64,000 nucleotides of DNA. Source: Streptomyces sporangiiformans. GTDB lineage: Bacteria > Actinomycetota > Actinomycetes > Streptomycetales > Streptomycetaceae. The DNA is taken from assembly GCF_005768555.2 (NCBI RefSeq), contig NZ_VCHX02000147.1, positions 5,163-69,162 on the forward strand, given 5' to 3'. Positions within the stretch are counted from its first letter, which is position 1. Every line of letters starts with the position of its first letter. A model generated the notes under the pieces. It had not been told where the DNA came from. It worked only from the letters and a program-made list of their open reading frames with translations, and did no database searches. The position numbers and the translations under genes were made by a program. Of the stretch, positions 26,018 to 35,720 are shown piece after piece.

Positions 26018-26032
26018 GTCCAGGGAGGAAAC

Positions 26033-27196
26033 ATGTCGATCAACCAGGCCGCGACCGCCTCCGTCGACGTGCCGCGAGGACTCGCGGGCGTCGTCGTCAC
26101 CGACACCGTGCTGGGTGACGTCAGGGGGTTCGAGGGCTTCTATCACTATCGCCAGTACTCCGCCGTCGACCTCGCGCAGTCACGCGGCTTCGAGGACGTG
26201 TGGCACCTGCTGGTCCACGGTGAACTGCCGGACGCGGCACAGCGCTCCGCCTTCGTGGCGCGGACGGCGGCCATGCGGCGGCTGCCCGACGAGGTGCGGG
26301 CGGTGCTGCCCGCGATCGCGGCGGCGAGCGGGCGTTCCGGGCCGCTGGCCGGGATGCGGACCGCGCTGTCGCTGCTCGGCGCCGCGCTCGGGTTCCGGCC
26401 GGTGTACGACATCGCCGCGGACCGGCGTCGCGCGGACACGCTCGCCATGGCGGCCGCCGTACCGACGCTGCTGACGGCGCTTCACCGGCTCGGCCGTGGT
26501 CTCGAGCCCGTCGAGCCACGCGAGGATCTGCCCCATGCCGCCAACTATCTCTACATGCTGACCGGTTCGGAGCCGGACCCGGAGCACGCCCGGGCCGTCG
26601 AGCAGTACTTGATCTCGACCATTGACCATGGATTCAATGCATCAACATTCACTGCCCGGGTGATCACGTCGACAGGAGCGGATGTGGCGGCCTGCCTTGT
26701 GGGTGCGGTGGGGGCCCTGTCCGGACCGCTGCACGGCGGCGCCCCGAGCCGGGCCCTGGACACCCTGGATGCGATCGGTACGCCCGACCGGATCGATTCC
26801 TGGGTGCGCGGACGCGTCCTGGCGGGCGACCGCATCATGGGCTTCGGTCACGCCGTCTACCGCACCGAGGACCCGCGCTCCCGCATGCTCCGCGGTATCG
26901 CCCAGCGGTTCGGCGGCCCCCGCGTCGACCTCGCCGTCGAAGTCGAGCGCCGTGTGGAGGCGATCCTCGCGGAGCTCAAGCCCGGTCGTGAACTGCACGC
27001 CAACGTCGAGTTCTACGCGGGCGTCGTCATGGAGCTGTGCGGCCTGCCCCGCGAGATGTTCACGCCCACCTTCGCCACGGCCCGCGTCGTCGGCTGGAGT
27101 GCCAACATCCTGGAACAGGCGGAGGATTCGAAGATCATCCGTCCGGGGGCCCGGTATGTGGGAGCGCCTGCGCCCCAGCCCGTGCCTGGCTGGTAA
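26033..27196 (+). CDS. Citrate synthase / 2-methylcitrate synthase
   Basis: A 387-aa condensing enzyme. Catalytic His residues are in GPLHGGAPS and GFGHAVYRTEDPRS; the residue aligned with the third catalytic group is Glu (HANVEFYAGV), where classic enzymes have Asp. Strong RBS GGGAGGAAAC precedes ATG. Codons near 26625-26660 (encoding HGFNASTFT) are unusually AT-rich. Citrate versus methylcitrate activity cannot be told from sequence. Expression is probably controlled through the repeats in the divergent gap. Confidence 0.92.
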   Translation: MSINQAATASVDVPRGLAGVVVTDTVLGDVRGFEGFYHYRQYSAVDLAQSRGFEDVWHLLVHGELPDAAQRSAFVARTAAMRRLPDEVRAVLPAIAAASGRSGPLAGMRTALSLLGAALGFRPVYDIAADRRRADTLAMAAAVPTLLTALHRLGRGLEPVEPREDLPHAANYLYMLTGSEPDPEHARAVEQYLISTIDHGFNASTFTARVITSTGADVAACLVGAVGALSGPLHGGAPSRALDTLDAIGTPDRIDSWVRGRVLAGDRIMGFGHAVYRTEDPRSRMLRGIAQRFGGPRVDLAVEVERRVEAILAELKPGRELHANVEFYAGVVMELCGLPREMFTPTFATARVVGWSANILEQAEDSKIIRPGARYVGAPAPQPVPGW

Positions 27197-27230
27197 CGGT
27201 CTCGGAGCGCAGACGCTCAGGTCCGGCAGA

Positions 27231-27464
27231 TCAGCGACGGATCACATTGATCGTGACATTGGCCACCGCGTCGGCAAGAAAGACGCTGCCACCGAAAGTG
27301 GCCACGGCGGTCACGTGGTCGGTCTGGCCAGTGATGATCAGCAGGATGATGCCGATCGCTGCCAGCAGGGCGATGAGGCCCGGGAGGAGCTGGAAGATAC
27401 GCCTGGATGGCTGCTGTTCTCCGGGCTCTCGTGCGCTACCGTCGTGCGTCGTCGGGTTGGGCAT
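27231..27464 (-). CDS. Small membrane protein
   Basis: A 77-aa protein. A hydrophilic 25-residue start is followed by two hydrophobic helices (LLPGLIALLAAIGIILLII and VATFGGSVFLADAVANVTI). RBS AGGAG lies 5 bases before the ATG. No family name is recognised. Confidence 0.7.
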   Translation of the reverse strand: MPNPTTHDGSAREPGEQQPSRRIFQLLPGLIALLAAIGIILLIITGQTDHVTAVATFGGSVFLADAVANVTINVIRR

Positions 27465-27747
27465 GCAAACTCCTTGAACGGGCTGTTCACGGGGATGTGG
27501 CCGGTCTGACTGAAGGGGAGTCCCTCCGCGTCACCCGTCGCCCGCCAAAGCACAGGGTGTCGCAACCAGGGGGCTCCCCTTCCTCATGCCGGAGGGGGAA
27601 CTGGTGGTGGCGCGCAGTACCGGTTTGCCCGCAGGCGGTGGTGAACCGTGGGCGGCTCATCCCTCGGGATGAATCGACGCCTGCCTCGTGCCGCCGGTAC
27701 AAAGCCTCGGATCGGATCTCAGGCGAGGCCCGATCCGAGGGCGGCCA

Positions 27748-27984
27748 CTATGCGTCCGGAATATCGGCTTTTGCGCGGATGAGCGTCTCTCGGCTGATCA
27801 CTACGATCCGCTCGTAGTCGGCACGGGCGGCGTCGGAGGGCAGCTCGGCATCGAGCTGTTCCGTACTGTCGGTGCCGATCACTGCAAAACGTCCGTCCTG
27901 CAGTTCGAAGATGTCGGGGCAGGTCTGGCCCGACACACTTCCTCTCTCGCGGGGAGACGCACCGATACGGCGCACGATCTTCAA
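27748..27984 (-). CDS. Conserved Streptomyces hypothetical (paired with DUF6082)
   Basis: A 78-aa protein of a family I recognise as common in Streptomyces next to DUF6082 genes. Conserved features are CPDIFELQDGRFAVIGTD and RIVVISRETLIRAKADIPD, suggesting a small beta-rich fold. The start is TTG with AAGGA 11 bases upstream. Function unknown; perhaps a partner of the upstream DUF6082 protein. Confidence 0.75.
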   Translation of the reverse strand: MKIVRRIGASPRERGSVSGQTCPDIFELQDGRFAVIGTDSTEQLDAELPSDAARADYERIVVISRETLIRAKADIPDA

Positions 27985-28177
27985 GTGGATCCCGGTCCTT
28001 GGGTGGTGGCTGGCAGTGTTGACATCGCCTGCCGAGACCGGGGGTGTGGCCGAGGCAGGCGAAGACGCATGACGCCTGCTGTGACGGCGGGTGTGCTCCG
28101 GGCAGGCGGGGACAACCTAGCGCCTGTGGCGACCGGTGGTGTGGCGGGACGGGCTCCGTGTGAGTGATTCCGTGACC

Positions 28178-28759
28178 TCACTCGTCTGGCGTCTCGCCGA
28201 CGACCCACCATTCGTCGGTTTCGGCTTCGTCCAGCTCCTGCAGCAACTCATCCACCATTGCTCCGATTTGAGCCTCTTCGGAACCCTCCCGCAGGCTCGC
28301 CCTGTGGTGCCGGGTGGCGTCCCAGTACTCGCGGACCTTGGTGCTCTGGAATATCCCCCGTATGTGACCGCGCAGCTCGGGGAGGGTGAGGACGCCGATC
28401 CGGTAACCGTGCAGGGCGTGAACGTAGAGGGCGTTGGCGAAGAGGTACTGGCGCTGCGTCTCCGGCGGCAACTCGCGGTCGTAGGTGTCCACCACCGGGA
28501 GCAGACTCGGGTCGTGAATCGCCTTCATCAGCAGGTTTCGATGATCCCGCTGGTACTCGATGAGCTCGGCCCGCCGGGATTCGCGCCGGCGCTCTTCATC
28601 GAGGGTCTCCATGCGCAGCAGCAGGTCCGCGTAGTCGCGGAACTGGCCCTCCAGGGCGCGGCGCTGTGCGGCCAGGGCGGCGACGGCACCGGCGGCCGTC
28701 AGCGCGAGCACCGCGGCTGCGGCGCTCAACCCACGTACCCCGTGATTCTGTGTGACCAT
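28178..28759 (-). CDS. DUF6082 family protein
   Basis: A 193-aa protein. One N-terminal membrane helix (GLSAAAAVLALTAAGAVAALAA, about 9-30) is followed by a soluble helical domain (LLMKAIHDPSLLPV, YLFANALYVHALHGYRIG, REYWDATRHHRASL). Many Streptomyces carry several such genes with a small companion. Function is not established. ATG 28759 follows GGGGG. Confidence 0.8.
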   Translation of the reverse strand: MVTQNHGVRGLSAAAAVLALTAAGAVAALAAQRRALEGQFRDYADLLLRMETLDEERRRESRRAELIEYQRDHRNLLMKAIHDPSLLPVVDTYDRELPPETQRQYLFANALYVHALHGYRIGVLTLPELRGHIRGIFQSTKVREYWDATRHHRASLREGSEEAQIGAMVDELLQELDEAETDEWWVVGETPDE

Positions 28760-29085
28760 GTCAACCCCCGGATCAGGCGACCGTCCGCCGGTCGTCGGGT
28801 GCGGGTCGACAGGGAGCGGACCGGCGAGCGATGGGCGGCGCACGCTTGCCGCCTTCCAGAGTGCCGAGCGGCTCTGATCGGCTGGGAGGCGGCGAGGAGG
28901 GCGCACAGAGGGAAGCGCGGGTCACGTTTCCTGGCGCCATGCCCAACGTGTGCCCCGTGAGCGCCGCTAACAATCGTTCACTTCGCGGGGTTTCCACCGG
29001 CTCGTATCCTGAGTCGGCATTCATTCCTCGTAACGAGCGCCGGTTCACGAGCCGGTGCACGCATCGGTGTGAGAGAGGTCGCGCG
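28760..29085. other. Divergent intergenic region upstream of cobW-like gene
   Basis: A 326-bp stretch without a supported gene. A small perfect palindrome CTCGTAACGAG lies at about 29027-29037, in the likely promoter area of the GTPase gene. No Zur box was recognised. Confidence 0.4.
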
Positions 29086-30192
29086 TTGAGTCCAGCGAGC
29101 CCCCAGCAGATCCCGGTCGTCGTCCTTGCCGGCTTCCTGGGCTCCGGTAAGACCACCTTGCTGAACCACCTTCTGCACCGCAGCGGAGGCAGCCGTATCG
29201 GGGCCGTCGTCAATGACTTCGGCGCGATCGAGATCGACGCGATGGCGGTCGCCGGCGCCCTCGGCGACTCCACCGTCTCTCTCGGGAACGGCTGCCTGTG
29301 CTGCGCCGTCGACGCCAGTGAACTCGACGACTATCTGGATCGGCTCGCCCACCCCTCCGCCGGCATCGACGTCATCGTCATCGAGGCGAGCGGCCTCGCC
29401 GAACCGCAGGAGCTCGTACGGATGCTCCTTGCCAGCGAGAACCCGCGCGTCGTCTATGGCGGACTCGTCGAGGTCGTCGACGCCGCCGAGTTCGACGACA
29501 CCCGGGAGAAGCATCCCGAGATCGACCGCCACCTCGCCCTCGCCGACCTCGTGGTCGTCAACAAGGAGGACCGGGCCGAGGATCCCGAGCGGGTGCTCCG
29601 TCTCGTCCGGACACTCACCGACCGCGCCGCCGTCGTCTCCGCCGTGTACGGGCGGATCGACCCCGAGCTCCTCTTCGACTGCAAACCATCCAGGGAGCGG
29701 ATCGGGCAGCTGTCCTTCGACGACCTCCATGACGACGCTGACGAGCACGGACATGGGTCCGGTTATGAGCACGGCGACCGTCACGCCGGACACCTGCACT
29801 CCGCCTACGAGTCCGTCGATTTCACTTCCGAAGTGCCCCTCAGCCCCCGCCGGTTGATGGACTTCCTCGACAGCAGGCCCGAGGGCCTCTACCGCATCAA
29901 GGGGTACGTCGACTTCGGTGCCGCCGACACCCGTAACCGGTACGCCGTGCACGCCGTGGGGCGCTTCCTGCGCTTCTACCCGGAGCCCTGGCCCCCGGGC
30001 GAGCGCCTCACCCAGCTCGTCCTCATCGGCTCCGGCATCGACACCCCGGCCCTCGGCAAGGAACTGGAGGCGTGCAAAGAGGACGCCCCACACGCCGACG
30101 AGCACAGCATGTGGGGCGTCCTGCGCTATGTACAGGAGCAAGACCCGCAGGCCACGGAACACAGCCCGCAGGCCACGGAACACAGCCCGTGA
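29086..30192 (+). CDS. CobW/P47K-family metal-chaperone GTPase
   Basis: A 368-aa G3E GTPase. Walker A is GFLGSGKTTLLN (about residues 16-27), the metal motif is GCLCC (about 69-73), and the guanine site is VVNKED. A His/Asp-rich loop near residues 215-240 (DEHGHGSGYEHGDRHAGHLH) suits zinc handling. The C-terminal CobW domain ends in a duplicated PQATEHS tail. The TTG start follows GAGAGG. It probably delivers zinc or cobalt to an unidentified target; no metal enzyme lies beside it. Confidence 0.9.
   Translation: MSPASPQQIPVVVLAGFLGSGKTTLLNHLLHRSGGSRIGAVVNDFGAIEIDAMAVAGALGDSTVSLGNGCLCCAVDASELDDYLDRLAHPSAGIDVIVIEASGLAEPQELVRMLLASENPRVVYGGLVEVVDAAEFDDTREKHPEIDRHLALADLVVVNKEDRAEDPERVLRLVRTLTDRAAVVSAVYGRIDPELLFDCKPSRERIGQLSFDDLHDDADEHGHGSGYEHGDRHAGHLHSAYESVDFTSEVPLSPRRLMDFLDSRPEGLYRIKGYVDFGAADTRNRYAVHAVGRFLRFYPEPWPPGERLTQLVLIGSGIDTPALGKELEACKEDAPHADEHSMWGVLRYVQEQDPQATEHSPQATEHSP
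30144..30189. repeat. 21-bp tandem repeat at the 3' end of the cobW-like gene
   Basis: Two perfect units (30144-30164, 30165-30185) are followed by a third partial copy in which a changed codon creates the TGA stop. The repeat extends the protein tail by PQATEHS units. Confidence 0.85.
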
Positions 30193-30263
30193 GCCACGGA
30201 ACGGATCACCGAGGCCTCACTACACCGGCACCCCAGGTGACTGCACCCGTCTCCCCGGACTGA

Positions 30264-32711
30264 TCACACCGGCCCCGCCACCACCGACACCGTCTTCGGC
30301 AACGAGACGCCCGAGCCGTCGCGGCGCGGGTCCATCTCCGGCAGCTCGGCCGGCGTGCCGTTCTTCTGCGCGGCCCGTGCAGGGGTCGGACCGGCCCAGG
30401 CCAGGCTCAGGCAGTCCTCGCCCTTCAGGAACCGCTGGCAGCGCACCCCGCCCGTGGCGCGGCCCTTGCGCGGGTACTGGTCGAAGGGCGTCAGCTTGGC
30501 GGTCGTCTGCACCGAGTCGTCGAGCGTGCCGCGCGAGCCCGCCACCGTGAAGACGACGGCCTCCACGGCCGGGTCGACGACGGTGAAGGAGATCACCTTG
30601 GCCCCTTCGGTCAGCTTGATGCCCGTCATACCGCCCGCGGGCCGGCCCTGCGGGCGGACCAGGGAAGCCTGGTAGCGCAGCAGTTGGGCGTCGTCGGTGA
30701 TGAAGACGAGGTCCTCCTCGCCCGTGCGCAGCTCGGCCGCGCCGACGATCCGGTCGCCCTCCTTGAGCGTGATGACCTCCAGCTCCTCCCTGTTGGAGGG
30801 GTAGTCGGGCACCACACGCTTGACGACACCCTGCTGTGTGCCGAGTGCGAGGCCCGGCGACGACTCGTCGAGGGTCGTCAGACAGATCACCTTCTCGTCG
30901 GCGTCCAGGGTGAGGAACTCCGAGATCGGAGCGCCCCCGGAGAGGGTGGGCGCCGCGGCCGTCTCGGGCAGCTGGGGGAGGTCGATGACATTGATCCGCA
31001 GCAGTCGTCCTGTCGACGTGACCGCGCCCACCTCGCCCTGGGCCGTCGCCGGTACGGCGGAGACGATCAGATCGTGCTTGACGCGCTTGGCGTCGCTGTC
31101 CCCGAAGGGGTCACCGTTCGCCGTACGCGCGAGAAGCTCCGTCGACGACAGCAGCACCCGGCACGGGTCGTCGGCCACCTGCAGCGGCACCGCGGCGGGC
31201 GCACCGGAGGACTCCAGCAGCACCGTGCGCCGCGGGGTGCCGAACTTCTTGGCCACCGCGGCCAGTTCGCCCGACACCAGCTTGCGCAGCTCCGCGTCCG
31301 ACTCCAGGATGGCGGTCAGCTCGTCGATCTCGCGATGGAGCCGGTCACGCTCCGACTCCAGCTCGATGCGGTCGAACTTGGTGAGACGGCGCAGCGGGGT
31401 GTCCAGGATGTACTGCGTCTGGATCTCGCTCAGTGAGAAGCGCTCCATCAGGCGCTCCTTGGCCTGCGCGGAGTTCTCGCTGGAGCGGATGAGGCGGATG
31501 ACCTCGTCGATGTCCAGGAGGGCGACCAGCAGACCCTCGACCAGATGCAGCCGGTCGCGCTTCTTGCCGCGGCGGAACTCACTGCGGCGGCGTACCACCT
31601 CGAAGCGGTGGTCGAGGTAGACCTCCAGGAGCTCCTTGAAGCCGAGGGTGAGCGGCTGGCCGTCCACCAGCGCGACGTTGTTGATGCCGAAGGACTCCTC
31701 CATCGGCGTCAGCTTGTAGAGCTGCTCCAGGACGGCCTCCGGCACGAAACCGTTCTTGATCTCGATGACCAGACGCAGGCCGTGCGTGCGGTCCGTGAGG
31801 TCCTTGACGTCGGCGATGCCCTGAAGCTTTTTGGCGCCGACCAGGTCCTTGATCTTGGCGATCACCTTCTCCGGGCCCACCGTGAAGGGCAGCTCGGTGA
31901 CGACGATGCCCTTGCGGCGCGCCGTCACGTTCTCCACGGAGACCGTCGCGCGGATCTTGAAGCTGCCGCGGCCGGACTCATAGGCGTCCCTGATCCCGGA
32001 GAGGCCGACGATGCGGCCGCCGGTGGGCAGGTCGGGCCCCGGGACGTGCTTCATCAGCGTTTCGAGATCGGCTCCCGGGTGGCGGATCAGGTGGCGGGCA
32101 GCCGCGATGACCTCTCCGAGGTTGTGCGGCGGCATGTTCGTGGCCATGCCGACGGCGATGCCCTGCGCGCCGTTCACCAGCAGGTTCGGATACGCGGCCG
32201 GGAGGACGCCCGGCTCCCGCTCCTGGCCGTCGTAGTTCGGGGCGAAGTCGACCGTGTTCTCGTCGATCGACTCCGTCATCAACGACGTCGCGTCGGCCAT
32301 CCGGCACTCGGTGTACCGCATGGCGGCCGGCGGGTCGTCATTGCCCAGCGAGCCGAAGTTGCCGTGGCCGTCGACCAGGGGCAGGCGCATGGAGAAGGGC
32401 TGAGCCAGGCGCACCAGGGCGTCGTAGATCGACGCGTCGCCGTGCGGGTGGAGCTTACCCATGACCTCGCCGACGACGCGGGCGCACTTCACATAGCCGC
32501 GCTCGGGGCGCAGCCCCATCTCGTTCATCTGATAGACGATGCGGCGGTGCACGGGCTTCAGGCCGTCGCGGGCGTCCGGCAGGGCCCTGGAATAGATGAC
32601 CGAGTACGCGTACTCGAGGAAGGAGCCCTGCATCTCGTCGACGACGTCGATGTCGAGGATCCGCTCCTCGAAGTCGTCGGGCGGCGGGGTCTTCGTGCTG
32701 CGGCGGGCCAT
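30264..32711 (-). CDS. parC: DNA topoisomerase IV subunit A
   Basis: An 815-aa breakage-reunion subunit that partners ParE. Key segments are PVHRRIVYQMNEMGLRP, KLHPHGDASIYDALVRLAQP, the catalytic Tyr in AAMRYTECRM and GIAVGMATNMPPHNLGEV. The C-terminal beta-pinwheel lacks an obvious gyrase box, as in ParC. RBS AAGGAG precedes ATG 32711; the longer open frame lacks such support. It converges on the cobW-like gene. Confidence 0.95.
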   Translation of the reverse strand: MARRSTKTPPPDDFEERILDIDVVDEMQGSFLEYAYSVIYSRALPDARDGLKPVHRRIVYQMNEMGLRPERGYVKCARVVGEVMGKLHPHGDASIYDALVRLAQPFSMRLPLVDGHGNFGSLGNDDPPAAMRYTECRMADATSLMTESIDENTVDFAPNYDGQEREPGVLPAAYPNLLVNGAQGIAVGMATNMPPHNLGEVIAAARHLIRHPGADLETLMKHVPGPDLPTGGRIVGLSGIRDAYESGRGSFKIRATVSVENVTARRKGIVVTELPFTVGPEKVIAKIKDLVGAKKLQGIADVKDLTDRTHGLRLVIEIKNGFVPEAVLEQLYKLTPMEESFGINNVALVDGQPLTLGFKELLEVYLDHRFEVVRRRSEFRRGKKRDRLHLVEGLLVALLDIDEVIRLIRSSENSAQAKERLMERFSLSEIQTQYILDTPLRRLTKFDRIELESERDRLHREIDELTAILESDAELRKLVSGELAAVAKKFGTPRRTVLLESSGAPAAVPLQVADDPCRVLLSSTELLARTANGDPFGDSDAKRVKHDLIVSAVPATAQGEVGAVTSTGRLLRINVIDLPQLPETAAAPTLSGGAPISEFLTLDADEKVICLTTLDESSPGLALGTQQGVVKRVVPDYPSNREELEVITLKEGDRIVGAAELRTGEEDLVFITDDAQLLRYQASLVRPQGRPAGGMTGIKLTEGAKVISFTVVDPAVEAVVFTVAGSRGTLDDSVQTTAKLTPFDQYPRKGRATGGVRCQRFLKGEDCLSLAWAGPTPARAAQKNGTPAELPEMDPRRDGSGVSLPKTVSVVAGPV

Positions 32712-32947
32712 CGCTGCTGCGACTCCTTCACAGTGTCTGCCGGGGCAAGAACGGGATCTGACGCCCTCCATTGTGGACCGCGCCACTGACAACGCGGACC
32801 ACGACCCATCTGTTGAAGCCCCAGGGGACCCAGGTCCGCTCGCTCTCGGCGTACCCGCTCCGGGAACTTCGCCAGCTGTCGGTGCGCTTGCATACAGTGG
32901 CATGACTAGCAGGAATTCGGCAGTTTTCCGCGATCGAAGGGATGTAC

Positions 32948-34282
32948 ATGCCCATGGGTCACACGGCCACCATCGAGGCCGGCTCCGGCGGGCTGACAGC
33001 GACCGAGCACCGCCTGGCCAACGGTCTGCGCGTGGTGCTCTCCGAGGACCACCTGACCCCGGTCGCGGCGGTGTGCCTCTGGTACGACGTCGGCTCGCGC
33101 CACGAGGTCAAGGGTCGTACCGGACTTGCCCACCTCTTCGAGCACCTGATGTTCCAGGGCTCGGGCCAGGTGAAGGGCAACGGCCACTTCGAGCTCGTGC
33201 AGGGCGCGGGCGGTTCGCTCAACGGCACGACCAGCTTCGAGCGCACCAACTACTTCGAGACCATGCCCACCCACCAGCTGGAGCTCGCCCTCTGGCTGGA
33301 GGCCGACCGCATGGGCTCGCTGCTCGCCGCGCTCGACGAGGAGTCGATGGAGAACCAGCGGGACGTCGTCAAGAACGAGCGCCGCCAGCGCTACGACAAC
33401 GTCCCCTACGGCACCGCTTTCGAGAAGCTGACCGCTCTCGCGTACCCGGAGGGCCACCCGTACCACCACACCCCGATCGGGTCGATGGCCGACCTGGACG
33501 CGGCGACCCTGGAGGACGCGCGCGCGTTCTTCCGCACCTACTACGCGCCGAACAACGCCGTCCTGTCGATCGTCGGCGACATCGACCCGGAGGCGACGCT
33601 CGCCTGGGTCGAGAAGTACTTCGGCTCCATCCCCGGGCACGACGGCAAGCCCGCTCCGCGCGACGGTTCCCTGCCGGACACCATCGGTGAGCAGCTGCGC
33701 GAGGTCGTCGAGGAGGAGGTCCCGGCGCGCGCGCTGATGGCCGCCTACCGGCTGCCGGAGGACGGCACGCGCGCGAGTGACGCGGCCGACCTCGCTCTGA
33801 CCGTCCTCGGCGGCGGCGAGTCGTCCCGCCTCTACAACCGGCTCGTACGCCGTGACCGCACCGCCGTCGCGGCCGGGTTCGGCCTGCTGCGCCTCGCCGG
33901 AGCGCCCTCCCTGGGATGGCTCGACGTGAAGACCTCCGGCGATGTCGAGGTCCCCGTCATCGAGGCCGCCGTCGACGAGGAGCTCGCCCGGTTCGCCGAG
34001 GAGGGCCCCACGGCCGAGGAAATGGAGCGCGCCCAGGCCCAGTTGGAGCGCGAGTGGCTGGACCGACTCGGTACGGTCGCGGGCCGCGCCGACGAGCTGT
34101 GCCGGTACGCGGTGCTGTTCGGCGACCCGCAGCTCGCCCTGACCGCCGTCCAGCGCGTGCTCGACGTCACAGCCGAGGAGGTCCAGGAGGTCGCCAAGGC
34201 CCGCCTGCGCCCCGACAACCGCGCGGTGCTCGTGTACGAGCCGATCGCCACCGACGAGGACGACGAGGAGACGGCCCAGTGA
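32948..34282 (+). CDS. M16 zinc peptidase, catalytic subunit
   Basis: A 444-aa insulinase/processing-peptidase family protein. The inverted zinc motif HLFEH lies at about residues 62-66. AAGGG precedes ATG 32948; ATG 32942 is two codons earlier. Its stop overlaps the start of a second M16 gene (GTGA), so the two probably form a heterodimer in which this subunit cuts peptides. Such pairs are typical in actinobacteria; substrate unknown. Confidence 0.93.
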   Translation: MPMGHTATIEAGSGGLTATEHRLANGLRVVLSEDHLTPVAAVCLWYDVGSRHEVKGRTGLAHLFEHLMFQGSGQVKGNGHFELVQGAGGSLNGTTSFERTNYFETMPTHQLELALWLEADRMGSLLAALDEESMENQRDVVKNERRQRYDNVPYGTAFEKLTALAYPEGHPYHHTPIGSMADLDAATLEDARAFFRTYYAPNNAVLSIVGDIDPEATLAWVEKYFGSIPGHDGKPAPRDGSLPDTIGEQLREVVEEEVPARALMAAYRLPEDGTRASDAADLALTVLGGGESSRLYNRLVRRDRTAVAAGFGLLRLAGAPSLGWLDVKTSGDVEVPVIEAAVDEELARFAEEGPTAEEMERAQAQLEREWLDRLGTVAGRADELCRYAVLFGDPQLALTAVQRVLDVTAEEVQEVAKARLRPDNRAVLVYEPIATDEDDEETAQ

Positions 34283-35670
34283 CCGGAGTCACCGTGACCA
34301 TGGACTTCCACCCCCAGCCGCAGGCCGGCGAACCCAAGCCCTGGGCCTTCCCCGCGCCCGAGCGCGGCTCGCTCGACAACGGCCTGACGGTGCTGCGCTG
34401 CCACCGCCCGGGCCAGCAGGTCGTGGCCGTCGAGGTCCTCCTGGACGCACCGCTGGAGGCCGAGCCGCAGGGCCTGGACGGTGTCGCCACGATCATGGCG
34501 CGTGCCTTTTCCGAGGGCACCGACAAGCACTCCGCCGAGGAGTTCGCCGCCGAGCTGGAGCGCTGCGGCGCCACGCTCGACGCGCATGCCGACCACCCGG
34601 GCGTACGCCTGAGCCTCGAAGTCCCCGTCTCGAGGCTCCCCAAGGCGCTCGGCCTGCTTGCCGACGCCCTGAGGGCACCCGCTTTCGAGGACAGCGAGAT
34701 TGAACGGCTCGTCCGCAACCGGCTCGACGAGATCCCGCACGAGACCGCCAACCCGGCCCGCCGGGCCGCCAAGGAGCTCTCCAAGCAGCTCTTCCCGGCG
34801 GCCTCGCGCATGTCGCGCCCGCGCCAGGGCACCGAGGAGACGGTCGAGAACATCGACTCGGCGGCCGTGCGCGCCTTCTACGAGAAGCACGTACGCCCCG
34901 CCACGGCCACCGCGGTCGTCGTCGGCGACCTCACCGGCGTCGACCTCGGCGCGCTGCTCGGCGACACGCTCGGCGCCTGGACCGGCTCGTCGGCCGAGGC
35001 GCGTCCCGTGCCGCCGGTGACCGCCGACGACACCGGCCGCGTGATCATCGTCGACCGCCCCGGAGCGGTACAGACACAGCTGCTCATCGGCCGCGTCGGC
35101 GCCGACCGGCACGACCGTGTCTGGCCCGCCCAGGTGCTCGGCACGTACTGCCTCGGCGGCACCCTCACCTCGCGCCTGGACCGCGTCCTGCGCGAGGAGA
35201 AGGGATACACCTACGGAGTGCGGGCCTTCGGCCAGGTGCTGCGCTCCGCACCGGACGGCACCGGTGCCGCGATGCTCGCCATCAGCGGCTCCGTGGACAC
35301 CCCGAACACGGGACCGGCGCTCGACGACCTCTGGAAGGTGCTGCGCACGCTCGCGGCCGAGGGTCTGACGGACCCCGAGCGCGACGTCGCCGTACAGAAC
35401 CTGGTGGGTGTGGCGCCCCTCAAGTACGAGACCGCGGCCGCCGTCGCGGGCACGCTCGCCGATCAGGTCGAGCAGCATCTGCCCGACGACTACCAGGCGA
35501 CGCTGTACCAGCAACTCGCCGCCACGGGCACCGTGGAGGCCACCGCGGCCGCCGTGAGCGCCTTCCCGATGGACCGTCTGGTGACCGTCCTCGTGGGGGA
35601 CGCCGCGACGATCGAGGAGCCCGTCAAGGCGCTCGGAATCGGTGAAGTGAGCGTTGTCGCGGCCGAGTAG
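34279..35670 (+). CDS. M16 peptidase-like non-catalytic subunit
   Basis: A 463-aa M16 homologue without HxxEH at the expected position (VLLDAPLEAEPQGLDGVATI). It keeps the substrate-binding EEKGYTYGV segment with Arg/Tyr of the C-terminal half, as in the alpha subunits of processing peptidases. GTG 34279 overlaps the upstream stop by 4 bases, implying equal synthesis. Confidence 0.92.
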   Translation: MTGVTVTMDFHPQPQAGEPKPWAFPAPERGSLDNGLTVLRCHRPGQQVVAVEVLLDAPLEAEPQGLDGVATIMARAFSEGTDKHSAEEFAAELERCGATLDAHADHPGVRLSLEVPVSRLPKALGLLADALRAPAFEDSEIERLVRNRLDEIPHETANPARRAAKELSKQLFPAASRMSRPRQGTEETVENIDSAAVRAFYEKHVRPATATAVVVGDLTGVDLGALLGDTLGAWTGSSAEARPVPPVTADDTGRVIIVDRPGAVQTQLLIGRVGADRHDRVWPAQVLGTYCLGGTLTSRLDRVLREEKGYTYGVRAFGQVLRSAPDGTGAAMLAISGSVDTPNTGPALDDLWKVLRTLAAEGLTDPERDVAVQNLVGVAPLKYETAAAVAGTLADQVEQHLPDDYQATLYQQLAATGTVEATAAAVSAFPMDRLVTVLVGDAATIEEPVKALGIGEVSVVAAE

Positions 35671-35686
35671 TGCCGGCCGGCACGGT

Positions 35687-35720
35687 GGGGCCCCGGAGAC
35701 CGAAGAGGCTCCAGGGCCCC
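35687..35720 (+). terminator. Terminator of the M16 operon
   Basis: GGGGCCCCGGAG pairs with CTCCAGGGCCCC across a 10-base loop, 16 bases after the stop codon. Confidence 0.7.

Noticed and set aside
27487..27702. 71-aa minus-strand frame between small genes
   Set aside because: No ribosome site and no coding-like composition compared with the neighbours.
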